From CAVQBJ01 sp963724405 (GTDB lineage Bacteria > Actinomycetota > Thermoleophilia > Solirubrobacterales > Solirubrobacteraceae): 64,000 bases of DNA. Where the stretch lies: NCBI GenBank assembly GCA_963724405.1, contig CAVRUQ010000006.1, positions 186,001 to 250,000 on the forward strand, in the 5' to 3' direction. The notes under the pieces were generated by a model that worked only from the letters and a program-made list of their open reading frames with translations, was not told the origin of the DNA and made no database searches. A program made the position numbers and the translations under genes. This document shows positions 43,301 to 51,708 of the stretch, in pieces; the stretch's first letter is position 1; the number at the start of each line of letters is the position of its first letter.

Positions 43301-43750
43301 AAGCAGCGTCTGGCCGCCGTCGGCGATCGCCCGCAGCCGAGCACACCGATGGATCGCTGGCCCCGTGTAGTTTCGCGCATCGCGCCGCACCGCCTCTCCG
43401 GTGTGCAACGCGATCCGAACACGAACGCTGACCCCCTCTGGCCACCGCTCGGCAGCGATCGCCCGCTGTAGATCCAGCGCACACCCAACCGCATCCGACC
43501 CGCCGACAAACACCGCCACCGCGCTGTCACCCTCGCCCTGCTCCTCCGGGCGCACACCGCCATGCGCCTGCACGGCCTCGGCTACAAGCTCGCTACAGCG
43601 AGCCATCACATCGGCCATCACCTCCGGACGCGCCTCCCACAACCGCGTCGAGCCCTCGACATCGGTCAGGAGGAACGTGACCGTGCCAGTAGGAACGACC
43701 GCCGCCGCGTCTCCCAAGCCACCAACCGAAACCATGATCGCCTCATCCAT
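40388..43750 (-). CDS. Cyclase-like/NB-ARC/TPR/LuxR transcriptional regulator
   Basis: 1,120 residues. Domains in order: a class III cyclase-like domain (about 18-190; GTVTFLLTDVEGSTRLWE with the first metal Asp and GEGDSAVAVF with the second), an NB-ARC ATPase with Walker A GAGGCGKTRLA near 236 and Walker B VLIVLDNCEH near 310, helical TPR-like repeats to about 1040, and a LuxR HTH (LSPAELRVVELVTEGLTNPQIGERLFISRRTVQAHLAHVFAKLGV). The canonical Asn/Arg of a working cyclase reads IHRCARL, so the Asn is replaced by His. It may bind nucleotide without making cAMP. Start chosen at 43750; 43735 is also possible. Confidence 0.85.
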   Translation of the reverse strand: MDEAIMVSVGGLGDAAAVVPTGTVTFLLTDVEGSTRLWEARPEVMADVMARCSELVAEAVQAHGGVRPEEQGEGDSAVAVFVGGSDAVGCALDLQRAIAAERWPEGVSVRVRIALHTGEAVRRDARNYTGPAIHRCARLRAIADGGQTLLSRSTFELVAGGLPDGASVRQLGTHRLRDLSRPEQVYQLCHPDLPDAFAPLRSLSVLPNNLPIALTSFVGREVEIAEVRELLARSRLMTLIGAGGCGKTRLAMQVAAELLDDHPDGVWWVDLAAIGDPAVVASAVASALSVREVVSQPVIDTLVMQLAERQVLIVLDNCEHLLGASAELVARLLEACSGVAVLATSREPLGVDGEQSWRVPSLPVPVASLVPVSPDRAAAVQLFCERAVRARPNFRLIDSNAETIATICRRLDGIPLAIELAAARVRFLTPQEIADGMRDRFVLLTGGSRTALPRQRTLEASVDWSHDLLSDDERTLFRRLSVFAGGWTLDAVESVCAGEGLDAARIFDPLASLVDKSLVQAEERGTATRYGMLETIRAYARQKLSDATEAALVRDQHLEYYMRFAEAVEPHLFGAALDRSVELLATELDNFRAALDWAVDAGRVDEALRLTSALWLFFEACGHWREGRARLEAALSGEHESSDARAKALIAASHIATFSTDWLATRRFAQEALTLARENGDERVAGRALELIAWALIQLEPAAAMPAFTESIEITRRLGDHWFLADGLYGAGLLAALSGQLEAAQSLLEDALGVAREAGNLLGIRESLTWLGLTATFQCRLPEAHAMLEEALTESRALGDTLFTAIGLTFLGFAELRAGDYAAARAHLEEAISLGEQTASEIAPMVAWQLALLEYATGDLELAEASMLEALPWQRQNNYHANVVGALLVLSVAALAREEVASAVVMIEEAAEIALNSENPLAIGPALEAQAALAREGGEVSLAEELLHEALRAFHEAGDPGGVIDVLESLAGLLGDLQSEEQGVRLLAAASAARAKAGCARFPVRTPPYDAALNVLRAALDGDAFDTAWAAGAALSLDEAVDYAERGRGSRKRPLRGWDSLSPAELRVVELVTEGLTNPQIGERLFISRRTVQAHLAHVFAKLGVSTRAELAAQATRREL

Positions 43751-44265
43751 CATCCCAGAGCCTGACGCGCCGAACTCGACACTACATCCGCCAGATGGCC
43801 TAAACGGCCCCCGCCCACTCCCAAGCCGCCGTCTTGGGACGGCCGGACAGGCGCCAATGATGGGCCCGAGGGCGTCCGTTTTTCTCTGCCCACTGGGCCC
43901 GCTCGACAGCGATCCCTTGCAAGCGCTGTGACAGCCGCTCGCACGAGACGAGGCGTTGACTCCGTCGATGACCTCAGTGATGAATTTGGGGACCAGCACG
44001 ATGCGGTGGGACTCAGCGGCTACGCGGCCGCATCGTCGAGTTGAGCGGTAGCCACCCGTTGCCCAGCCGACCCCGGGGTGCCAACAAGCGCGACGGTCAG
44101 AGCGGAAGCCATCGCTGCTGACCGGCCCGTATCGCCTTGGAACGATCAGGAAGCCTCGTGACCGTCCGGCGCAATTGCCGCAACGACAGCGAAGCAGGCG
44201 TCTCGAATGAGGGGTCCGAGCGACCTGCTGCTCGCCAGATACGAGAGCGTCGTCGACTCAGCGGC

Positions 44266-44307
44266 GCGACGGTCCCGGCCACGTCCAGACTCCAGATCGG
44301 ACCATGA
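44266..44307 (+). pseudogene. C-terminal relic of a tyrosine integrase
   Basis: The plus strand reads ATVPATSRLQIGP then TGA, matching the end of the relic at 63112 (MIPATSRLQTGP) almost exactly. Nothing upstream is in frame with the integrase domain. Only the very end survives. Confidence 0.6.
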
Positions 44308-44328
44308 CGCCAGCACAGCTCTGCTCGC

Positions 44329-44379
44329 GTCGGGAAGCGAGCGCTTGCCTCCCGGCGCCTACGACGGCGAAAGCAAGCG
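44329..44379 (+). repeat. Dispersed intergenic repeat, copy E
   Basis: CGTCGGGAAGCGAGCG, then ACGGCGAAAGCAAGCG about 30 bases later. It follows an integrase relic and shares CTCTGCTCGCGTCG with copy D at 63258. Confidence 0.4.
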
Positions 44380-44626
44380 TCTCGGTGTGCGCGCGACGCG
44401 GGACGCTCATCGTTGCTGATGAGATGGCCGCGACCGAATGAGCGCAGGTCGCCCAACGGGCCTGTTGGTTTCGGCCATAGGAGCTGTCACCGGTTCGCCC
44501 CTGGTTCGCTTCCTTGTCGCGGCGTGGGTGCCACACCGGGTCGCGTGACCGCCTCGTGTGGACGAGTTCTCATCGGCCACCGCCAGACCGGTTCATCTCC
44601 GCGCGTATGATCGGAGCCCGGTCACC

Positions 44627-45889
44627 ATGGCGATCCGAGACCGACACGGGGCGGCGGACAGGCCACCACGGGACCTCGAGCCATCCGCGCAGCGGCCGCT
44701 TGACCGTCGCGAGCTCAGCGCGCGGCGCGCTGATGCGCGGCGGCGGCTTCGCCGGCGGCGGATCCTTTTCGCGGCGCTGACTCCGTTGGTGTTGGTGGTC
44801 CTCTATTTCGGGATCTCCTACGCGAACTACATGCTCAAGCCGACGAGCGAGACCTTCTCCGAGCGCTCCGCGGAGTGGGTGCGCGACGATGTGCCCTTCG
44901 GCAACTGGATCATCGATACCGCCGAGCACTACACGGCGAGCGCGCCCCGCAAGGGCGGTCCTGGGCTCAAGCGCCTGCCCAGCGTCGGCCTCAGCCCGCT
45001 GCGGCCTCGGGTCAGGCACGCCAAGCACGTCACCTACACGCCGCCCCCAATCAAACCGGTGTTCGCTAGGGCGCTGCCCGGCGAAGGCGTCTGGCACCGT
45101 ACCGGTCAATCCGTCGATGACGGGCCGCCGGTGCTCGTGACGAGCTACCGGCCCAGCACTGAATACCCCTCCATCGTCGCCTACGTGCTGTGGATCGACC
45201 ACACCCGCACCGACCTCGCCTACTACCCCGGCCGCTATGAGCCACCCAGCGCAGTCAACCGGGGTCCGATGATGGTTCCCGTCGATCAGCGCCACCGACT
45301 GCTCGCGACCTTCAACGGCGCCTTCACGCACGTCGACACCAACAACGGTTCGGCGGTCAACGGTCACACCAACGAGCCGCTGATCGATGGCAACGCCACA
45401 CTCGTCGGCTACCGCGACGGAACCGTAAAGATCGTCCGGTGGACTGGCGGCCCGAACGCGCCGGCCGATGTCGCCTGGGCGCGCCAAAGCCTCACTCCGA
45501 TCCTCTGGCACGGCAAGCTCAACCCCGAATTGAACACCGACCCCAACAGCACCCAGTGGGGGTACACCCTGGGCGGCGTCACCTTCACCCCGCGCACCGC
45601 CGTCGGCGTCGACGCCCATGGCAACGCGATGTTTGTCGTCGCGTCGGAGGCGACGGTGATCTCGCTCGCTCAGATCCTTCACCACGTGGGCGCCGTTCGC
45701 GGGATGGAGTTCGACATCAACCCCGCATGGCACACACTGATCACCTACTCTCACAGGCACGGCCTCGGGCCGACGATGGTCGAGCCCCAGCCCGACCAGT
45801 CCCCCGACCGCTACCTTACCCCCGACGACCGCGACTTCATGGCGGTGTTCACAAGGGTGCCCGGGCCGGTCACCGTCCCCTTCAAGTAG
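44627..45889 (+). CDS. Phosphodiester glycosidase-family (NAGPA/DUF2233) membrane protein
   Basis: 420 residues. One membrane segment (RRRILFAALTPLVLVVLYFGISYANYM, about 48-70) anchors a large outside domain. The domain has the NAGPA-like features LLATFNGAFTHVDTNNGSAVNGH, DGNATLVGYRDGTVKI and VGAVRGMEFDINPAWHT near the C-terminus. Family members cleave phosphodiester-linked sugars in cell-wall or exopolysaccharide context. The ATG at 44627 was chosen; an ATG at 44606 is less likely. A stand-alone gene. Confidence 0.8.
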   Translation: MAIRDRHGAADRPPRDLEPSAQRPLDRRELSARRADARRRLRRRRILFAALTPLVLVVLYFGISYANYMLKPTSETFSERSAEWVRDDVPFGNWIIDTAEHYTASAPRKGGPGLKRLPSVGLSPLRPRVRHAKHVTYTPPPIKPVFARALPGEGVWHRTGQSVDDGPPVLVTSYRPSTEYPSIVAYVLWIDHTRTDLAYYPGRYEPPSAVNRGPMMVPVDQRHRLLATFNGAFTHVDTNNGSAVNGHTNEPLIDGNATLVGYRDGTVKIVRWTGGPNAPADVAWARQSLTPILWHGKLNPELNTDPNSTQWGYTLGGVTFTPRTAVGVDAHGNAMFVVASEATVISLAQILHHVGAVRGMEFDINPAWHTLITYSHRHGLGPTMVEPQPDQSPDRYLTPDDRDFMAVFTRVPGPVTVPFK

Positions 45890-46463
45890 TCAGCGTGTCG
45901 GGCCGGCTGCGTGACGTTGGAGCAACCGTCTCCTGACCATCGAGCGACGCGGTGCTGCCGGCCTTTCGCCTGACATTTGCGGGCGACTCGCGGACGCACG
46001 GGATCCGTGGACGGCGGACAGTCGCCCAAGCGGTCGTCGGGTGCGCCCTGCCCTCGCGGCGAAAGGGGTCGTCGCTTGGCACGGCCGCCGACGTGCGCCC
46101 GCGGACATAGCAGCCACGCGAGTGCTGGCCGCGATGCCCGCGCGACGACCAATGCACGTCTCGACTGGGAGGGCGGTCGCCGGTCCCGCAAGTCGCCACT
46201 GGCGAGACCGAGGCGGCCGACGCGACATCGAGACCCACGGCGACGACCGCCCAAGCCTTGCAGACCCGCGCTGGGCAGGGCAGCTTGTGATCTGCCGCGT
46301 CTGACCGCGGTGAAGGCGAAGCGGGTCTGTCGGAACGGTCCGGTGAGGGTGTCCATCGGGTCGCCGCGGCTGCCATCCGCACCGCGATTCCCGGAGCAAC
46401 TCGCCGAGAGACCCTCGACCGTTGCGAGCGCGCGGTGCGGAACTCGGCGCTCCCGCGAATGCC
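45890..46463. other. Gap of 574 bases
   Basis: No supported gene. It lies between convergent genes, and GC-rich but frame-random sequence suggests decayed DNA. No hairpin or repeat stood out. Confidence 0.4.
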
Positions 46464-46868
46464 TCAGCACGCGAAGGCTTGCGCGGTCAGCGCGCTGTCT
46501 TCGCTGCCGCGGAAGCGTGCGACCTTGCCGTCTCGCAGCTGCCAGTAGTGGTGCATGGTCATCGACGTCTGGCGCCCGTTGGCGAGCGGTCGGATAGTCC
46601 AATCGACGAGGAGGTGGACGTCGTCTTCGCCGGCCGCGTAGCTGTGCGGTGTGAACGCCGTGATCTCGACGCTGGTGTTGATGTCGTTGAAGAAGCTGGC
46701 GACGCCTGGCTTGCCGGTTCGCGGTCCGTGCCACGGCGCAGCGTTGCCCGCGACCTCCGCGGCCCAGTCGACGTCATCGGTGACGCGCTCGAGGATCGCG
46801 TCGACGTCGCCGCGGCCGACGGCGTCGTAGATCTCCTTGACGGTCTGGATGTGGTCCTGCTGGCTCAT
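46464..46868 (-). CDS. SnoaL-like (NTF2) protein
   Basis: 134 residues. DHIQTVKEIYDAVGRGDVDAILERVTDDVDWAAE opens the fold, and TMHHYWQLRDGKVARFRGSEDSALTAQAF closes it. The cone-shaped pocket usually binds a hydrophobic ligand; polyketide cyclase and dehydratase activities are known in the family. It starts 24 bases after the amidase stop on the same strand and is likely co-transcribed with it. Confidence 0.87.
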   Translation of the reverse strand: MSQQDHIQTVKEIYDAVGRGDVDAILERVTDDVDWAAEVAGNAAPWHGPRTGKPGVASFFNDINTSVEITAFTPHSYAAGEDDVHLLVDWTIRPLANGRQTSMTMHHYWQLRDGKVARFRGSEDSALTAQAFAC

Positions 46869-46892
46869 CTGGTGCTCCTCTCTAGGTGGTGA

Positions 46893-48338
46893 TCAGTGGA
46901 TGCTTGTGACGGAAGCCGGTCGCTGCAGTCGCCAGGGCGTGGCAGCTTCGATCTGTGCTGCGAGCGAGACGATCGTCGCCTCGCTGTTCGGGGGGCCGGC
47001 GAGCTGGATCGCGCGCGGGAGGCCGTCGGAGTCGAAGCCAGCCGGGATCGCAGCTGCGGGTTGGCCGACGTAGTTCCACGTCGGCGTGTAGCAGACGTAG
47101 GGACTGCCCTGGTTGAAGCTGCGAAGCGCACCCCTGGCGATCGAGATCTCCGCGCTGGGCGGCGGCGCGGCGGTGACCGGCGTCATCACCAGGTCGTACT
47201 CATCGAATACGGTGTTGAGACGCTGCGCCACTGCCGACTCTCGCGCGATGCTGCGCCTCAGAGCGCGTCCGCTCAGCCACCGACCGACCGTCGCCATCTG
47301 GCGTGTGCGTCGTTGGAGGTTGTCGTTGTGGGCGAGCGTGTCGTCGCGAATCCCCGCGGCCCACCTCGGTGTGAACGTCGTCAGCAGCTGAGGTTGCGCG
47401 AGTTCGTGCGTTTCGGCTGCGTGCCCTAATGACTGCAGCAGCGCGGTGATCTGCTCGATGGCGGCGATCGAGTCCGGCGATGGCTTGATGCCTGGGATCG
47501 CCGGCTTCAGCGAAACGGCGATGCGCAGGCGTCGTGGTTCGTGACAGGCCGCGAAGGCGAGCGAGCGGTCGTGCTTCGGCTTGGAGTTCGGTGGGGCGCT
47601 GATCGCGTCGTCGAAGGTGGCGACGTCGAGGACGCTGCGTCCGATTCCGCCCAGGACGGTGCATCCGTGCCAGTGGTCCTCAAGCGGGGCGAGGGACACG
47701 CGGCCACGTTGGGGCTTGAGACCGAAGAGCCCGCAGAACGCTGCTGGGATCCGGATCGAGCCGCCGCCGTCGGAGCCGAGCGCGACCGGCACCATGGCCG
47801 CGGCCACGGCTGCGGCGCTGCCGCCGGAGGAGCCTCCGGGTGAGCGGTCGAGGTTCCACGGGTTGCGGGTTACGCCGTGGGCGGCGGAGCTCGTGAAGTG
47901 GCCATACGCAGCGAGCTCGCACAGCGACGTCTTGCCGAGGATCACTGCGCCGGCGGCGCGCAAGCGCCGGACGACGTCGGAGTCGGCGGTCGCTGGCCCA
48001 GGCTGACCGCCGGCGCCGTGCGTGGTGACCTCGCCGGCAACGTCGACGTTGTCCTTGACCGCGATCGGCATGCCCAGCAGCGGACCTCGCTCCCCGTCCT
48101 GGAGGCGCTTCAGCGTTGCATCGGCCTCCTCGAGAGCGCGCACGCTGCGAACCGAGATGAACGCGCGCAGCGTCGGGTTCAGCCGCTCGATCCGCGCCAG
48201 GTAGAACTCGGCCAGCTCGCGCGGCGTCACCTGGCCTGCCCCGAGCAGCTCGCCGAGCCGGGCGACGCCGGCGAACGCCAGATCCTCGTCGGCGCTCGTG
48301 CGCCGGCTTGTTTGGTCTTGGCTTGCGGTGCTCGACAT
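46893..48338 (-). CDS. Amidase signature family hydrolase
   Basis: 481 residues. The Ser-cisSer-Lys triad is visible: Lys in PIAVKDNVDV (about 95), cis-Ser in SPGGSSGGS (about 170) and nucleophile Ser in GSDGGGSIRIPA (about 194). The spacing 24 between the two serines is canonical. The ATG at 48338 has an AAGGA site; six codons earlier is another ATG. It hydrolyses an amide, substrate unknown. The SnoaL gene follows. Confidence 0.92.
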   Translation of the reverse strand: MSSTASQDQTSRRTSADEDLAFAGVARLGELLGAGQVTPRELAEFYLARIERLNPTLRAFISVRSVRALEEADATLKRLQDGERGPLLGMPIAVKDNVDVAGEVTTHGAGGQPGPATADSDVVRRLRAAGAVILGKTSLCELAAYGHFTSSAAHGVTRNPWNLDRSPGGSSGGSAAAVAAAMVPVALGSDGGGSIRIPAAFCGLFGLKPQRGRVSLAPLEDHWHGCTVLGGIGRSVLDVATFDDAISAPPNSKPKHDRSLAFAACHEPRRLRIAVSLKPAIPGIKPSPDSIAAIEQITALLQSLGHAAETHELAQPQLLTTFTPRWAAGIRDDTLAHNDNLQRRTRQMATVGRWLSGRALRRSIARESAVAQRLNTVFDEYDLVMTPVTAAPPPSAEISIARGALRSFNQGSPYVCYTPTWNYVGQPAAAIPAGFDSDGLPRAIQLAGPPNSEATIVSLAAQIEAATPWRLQRPASVTSIH

Positions 48339-48428
48339 CAGGTCCTTCTCGGTCATCGACGGAGGCGACGATAGGCACGCGGTGGCGGGTGCACATGGGG
48401 CGAACGCCCCATGTGCGCGAGTCGTGCT

Positions 48429-50009
48429 CTACGGTGTGAGCAAGTCGTGCTCGACGGCGAACAGCGCCGCCGCGCCGCGGGTCGATGCGCCGATCTTGGA
48501 GTAGATCGACTCGACGTGGCGCCCGACGGTCTTGGGCGAGATCGACAGCTGCTGGGCGACCTGCTTGTTCGTGAGCCCGCGTGCGAGCAGTCGCAGTACT
48601 TCCACCTCGCGAGCGGTGAGCCCGGCCGGAGGCGCGGCGCGCGGCCGTGCTCGCTCGCCGACCGACTCCAACACCGCGTCGACCGCCTCACCCCCCAGCT
48701 TGCCGACGTCGGCCTGCTCGCGCAGCTCCCGCGCCGCGTCGCTCGGGGTCCGCGCGGAGCGATGGGCGCGCGGTTCGATCATCGCGCACCACGCGTCGGC
48801 CGCAGCGAGCACGCGCGCGGCCGGGGATAGCTGCCGCGCGCCCACGCCGCGGTGATAGCCGGAGCCATCGAGTCGCTCGTGGTCCGAGGCGGCGGTACGA
48901 GCCAGCTCGCTCATCGCCGGGATCCGGGCCAGCAGTCGCTCGGTGTAGTAGCTGTGGAGCCGTACCTGCTCCCATTCGCCGCTAGTCAAGGGTCCTGGCT
49001 TCTCCCAGACCGCCGCCGAAACGCCGACGCGCCCCACATCGTGCAGCCATGCCGCCCTTCGCAGATCGCTGATCGCCTCGGGTGTCAGCCCGAGCCGCCA
49101 ACCCGCGGCCTCGGCGACCTCCGCCACCGCGCGGGAATGCCCCGGGGTGCCGTAGGACTTCAGGTCGGCGTAGTCGGCGATCACCTGGCACGCCTGATCG
49201 AGATCCTCACCAGCGAACAGCCTCGGTCGCGGCTCCGCCGCCAGCACCCGCTCCCAAGCATCAAGGGCACCGACACGCTCCAGGAGCGTCGGCGCGTGCT
49301 CGCGGAGCAGTCCAGCCAAGCGCGGGTCAAGACTCGACCCGGCGGCGCGCTCGGCCATTGCATCGACCATCTCCGCACCGCCCGCAGCGGCAAATGCGGA
49401 TGCGTCACGGGCGGCGTGCAGGATCCGCGCCGCGATCGGTATCCGCTCACCGGCCGCGCCGGCCGGCATGCCCTTTCCGTCCCAGCGCTCGAATACGAAC
49501 CACAATCCTTCGCACGAACGCGTGGGCAACCGCAGCCGTTGACCGAGCCGTTCTCCGACCTCACAGTGGCTGCGGAGATTGACGCGCGCGAACTCGGGGC
49601 CCGCGGCCAGCGCGCTGACGAAGGCACGCAGACGTTGGGGCGTCGGCGCCGTCGGATAGACATTGCGCCAGAGATAGGAGACGATCTCGGGCGGTCGCCC
49701 GGCATCGATCAGGGTGTACGCCGCCTTGTGCGCCCGGTCGTCGCCGAATGCCCGCGCAGTCACGGGCGCGTCCGCGGTGCAACCGATCGAGTGCAGTAAT
49801 CCGAGGTAATACGCGTCCTCGAGTTGCTGGGCGTCGAGCCCGGCGAGCTCCGCCAGCTCGAGCGCCAGCAGGCACGTACGCAGCCCGTGCTCCGCGGCCT
49901 GGGCGGTACCGAGATCCGTCGCCAGCGACAACGCGGCGAACAGCTCGCCCGAACGCACAGCGGAGCTGCCCGCGGCGCGGTTCGCAGGGGACGCACTCGA
50001 TCCCGTCAT
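48429..50009 (-). CDS. Two-HD-domain regulator with LuxR HTH
   Basis: 526 residues. The N-terminal HD-like domain (about 22-220) has LHSIGC in place of HD and a degenerate ERWDGKGMPAG. The second (about 280-425) has HDVGRVGVSAAVWEKPGPL and HERLDGSGYHRG, close to HD-GYP. A LuxR HTH follows (LTAREVEVLRLLARGLTNKQVAQQLSISPKTVGRHVESIYSKIGAS, about 455-505). It could be a c-di-GMP-linked or nucleotide-sensing transcription factor. It is separate from the amidase gene by 90 bases. Two direct repeats lie just upstream of the start. Confidence 0.85.
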   Translation of the reverse strand: MTGSSASPANRAAGSSAVRSGELFAALSLATDLGTAQAAEHGLRTCLLALELAELAGLDAQQLEDAYYLGLLHSIGCTADAPVTARAFGDDRAHKAAYTLIDAGRPPEIVSYLWRNVYPTAPTPQRLRAFVSALAAGPEFARVNLRSHCEVGERLGQRLRLPTRSCEGLWFVFERWDGKGMPAGAAGERIPIAARILHAARDASAFAAAGGAEMVDAMAERAAGSSLDPRLAGLLREHAPTLLERVGALDAWERVLAAEPRPRLFAGEDLDQACQVIADYADLKSYGTPGHSRAVAEVAEAAGWRLGLTPEAISDLRRAAWLHDVGRVGVSAAVWEKPGPLTSGEWEQVRLHSYYTERLLARIPAMSELARTAASDHERLDGSGYHRGVGARQLSPAARVLAAADAWCAMIEPRAHRSARTPSDAARELREQADVGKLGGEAVDAVLESVGERARPRAAPPAGLTAREVEVLRLLARGLTNKQVAQQLSISPKTVGRHVESIYSKIGASTRGAAALFAVEHDLLTP

Positions 50010-50015
50010 GCGTGA

Positions 50016-50041
50016 GTTCTACATCGGTTCGTTCTACATCG
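50016..50041. repeat. Direct repeats upstream of HD-LuxR gene
   Basis: GTTCTACATCG occurs at 50016-50026 and 50031-50041, a 15-bp period. They start seven bases beyond the ATG of the HD-LuxR gene, where an operator for an autoregulating LuxR protein could lie. Confidence 0.45.
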
Positions 50042-50743
50042 CCGCGGCCCGCGGTAGCTGCCGCGCGCGGACGGCGTTCAGCGCAGCTTCGACCAGCGTC
50101 CGGGGCGGGACACAGCAGACAATCACCGCATCGCCGAGCAGCAAGGTGATCGCTACACAGCTATTCGTCGATCACGCCGGATGCGCGTCGGTGCCACAGC
50201 AGGACCCGCGCCGCATCGCACCCCGGGCACCAGCAAATCGCCAGCGGCAAAGATCGAGGCGACCGTCGCTCGGTCGACGGCGGTCGCCACCGCCGACCCA
50301 GCCCTGCAGTCCGCGCACAGGGGGACTGCCGCCCCGTGCGCGGACAGACGCGTCCGAACATCGAAGCGGGCCCGTATGCGGACTTTGTCATGGATGTGCT
50401 CTCGGCTGCGCGGAAGTGCTCGCTCATCTCCCGGGCGATCTCGGCGGCAATCATTGCGCCCGAAAGGTCCTTGCATTCGAGCGCCCACGGGTGGACGCGT
50501 CGCCTACGAGGACGTCAATGTCACCTAGCGACTGGCCCGGGGCGCGCTGGAGCCGCTCGTCGGGCGAGCCGACCAACGCGCTTGGCTCGTCCGGCGTGGG
50601 CTGGTGGTCGTCGAGAAGGCCGCGTCAGGGCGCGGCGCGCGAGCACGCTGGCGCTGCCGTTCGTGTCGACCGGGCCGTGGCGGGATGCCTTCGTGGTGCG
50701 AAAGCTGGCGTTCCCGGACATCAGTACAAGCCGGTCCGCCGGA
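50042..50743. other. Gap of 702 bases
   Basis: No gene is secure. A minus-strand frame (50161-50454) reads MIAAEIAREMSEHFRAAEST and ends in CPGCDAARVLLWHRRASGV; this has some coding feel but no family I can name, and its middle is Arg/Pro rich. It may be a decayed gene. Confidence 0.35.
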
Positions 50744-51703
50744 TCAGCCGCCCGCACGGACGGCCTGCGAGTCCTGGATGCGGCCATGCCGATCGTGAAG
50801 GATGATCTCCCAATCACCGTGGACGCGGGCGTGCTCCATGGCCGCGCCGGCGGCCGCCTTTTTGGTCGGGAACTCTCCCTGCGGCTCGCCGTGTTCGTGC
50901 TTGTAGGTCCATGTCCCGTGGTGAGGCACGACGTGGACGAAGTGCGCCCTGGCGCGTAGGCGCTCGACGGTCCGTTGCGCGACTTCGGTGCTCGAGCGCG
51001 GATTCTGCCCGGTGACGAGGTTTCCGTCGACGATCGAGAACGGCTGCCAGGCCTGCGCTGTGGCGACGTTGCCGCCGGCCTCACGCAGCCTGTCTTCGAG
51101 GAGCCACGGCGCGCTCCCGGCGAGTCCGGCCTGGGTTTCCTCTTCGTTGGTGAATGCCGACAGCTCGCGCCCACTGAAGGCCCACGACCCGTCGTCGCGC
51201 TCGGCGCTCAGCAGCGCCGCGGGACCACGGCATACCGCCGCGATGACCTTGTCGTCGTCGAGCATCGCGATGAGCAGACGCCCGAGCTCGGGCGACTCGG
51301 CCAGGTCCTCCATCGGCCCGTGACCGCCCGGCACGAACACGCCTTCGTAATCAGCCGGGGAGATGTCCTCCAGCGCCGCAGGAGCGGCGAGCACGTCCCT
51401 GAGAGCGTCCAGCGCGGCGCGTAGCTCCGCCGCACGGTCTTCTCCGCCGGCACCGTCCGGAGAGAGACTGGCTTCGTCCACCGTCGGCGCGACGCCGCGG
51501 GGCGTCGCGACCGTCATGTCGACGCCGGCGTCGCGGAACACCCGCATCGGCTCGACGAACTCCTCGGCCCAGAACCCCGTCGGATGACTCGTCCCATCGG
51601 CGAGCGTCCACGTATCGGCGCCAGTCAAGACCACCAGCAGCCTCGGCCGCTCCTCGTCGCTCTTGTCCAAGTTGTCCGCGCGCTGTTCATCACCTTGCGG
51701 CAT
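50744..51703 (-). CDS. Hsp31/DJ-1-like protein fused to DUF2188
   Basis: 319 residues. The first ~235 are a DJ-1/PfpI domain of the Hsp31/glyoxalase III kind: VVLTGADTWTLADGTSHPTGFWAEEFVEP (with the conserved Glu), YEGVFVPGGHGPMEDL and the elbow cysteine in IAAVCRGPAALL. The C-terminal ~60 residues (FVHVVPHHGTWTYKHEHGE then FPTKKAAAGAAMEHARVHGD) are a DUF2188 module. The fusion is unusual. It starts five bases after a DsbA-like gene and is in its operon. Chaperone or deglycase/glyoxalase activity is possible. Confidence 0.85.
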   Translation of the reverse strand: MPQGDEQRADNLDKSDEERPRLLVVLTGADTWTLADGTSHPTGFWAEEFVEPMRVFRDAGVDMTVATPRGVAPTVDEASLSPDGAGGEDRAAELRAALDALRDVLAAPAALEDISPADYEGVFVPGGHGPMEDLAESPELGRLLIAMLDDDKVIAAVCRGPAALLSAERDDGSWAFSGRELSAFTNEEETQAGLAGSAPWLLEDRLREAGGNVATAQAWQPFSIVDGNLVTGQNPRSSTEVAQRTVERLRARAHFVHVVPHHGTWTYKHEHGEPQGEFPTKKAAAGAAMEHARVHGDWEIILHDRHGRIQDSQAVRAGG

Positions 51704-51708
51704 TGCCC

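Larger units (their letters stand above)
43751..44626. other. Gap of 876 bases with decayed insertion
   Basis: No intact gene. It holds an integrase C-terminal relic (44266-44307), a member of the dispersed repeat family (44329-44379), and upstream reverse-strand sequence with weak coding character near 43930-44020. The region looks like an old insertion site. Confidence 0.45.

Noticed and set aside
40388..43999. Longer start of the LuxR regulator at 43999
   Set aside because: The extra N-terminus has no domain and the cyclase-like core begins normally after 43750.
44097..44456. Minus-strand frame with Arg-rich sequence
   Set aside because: It lies antisense to the integrase relic and repeat copy E, and a related frame at 63000-63335 is antisense to relic D; both are shadows.
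50161..50454. Possible small gene with a CPGC motif
   Set aside because: Some coding character, but Arg/Pro rich in the middle, no family match and no ribosome site.
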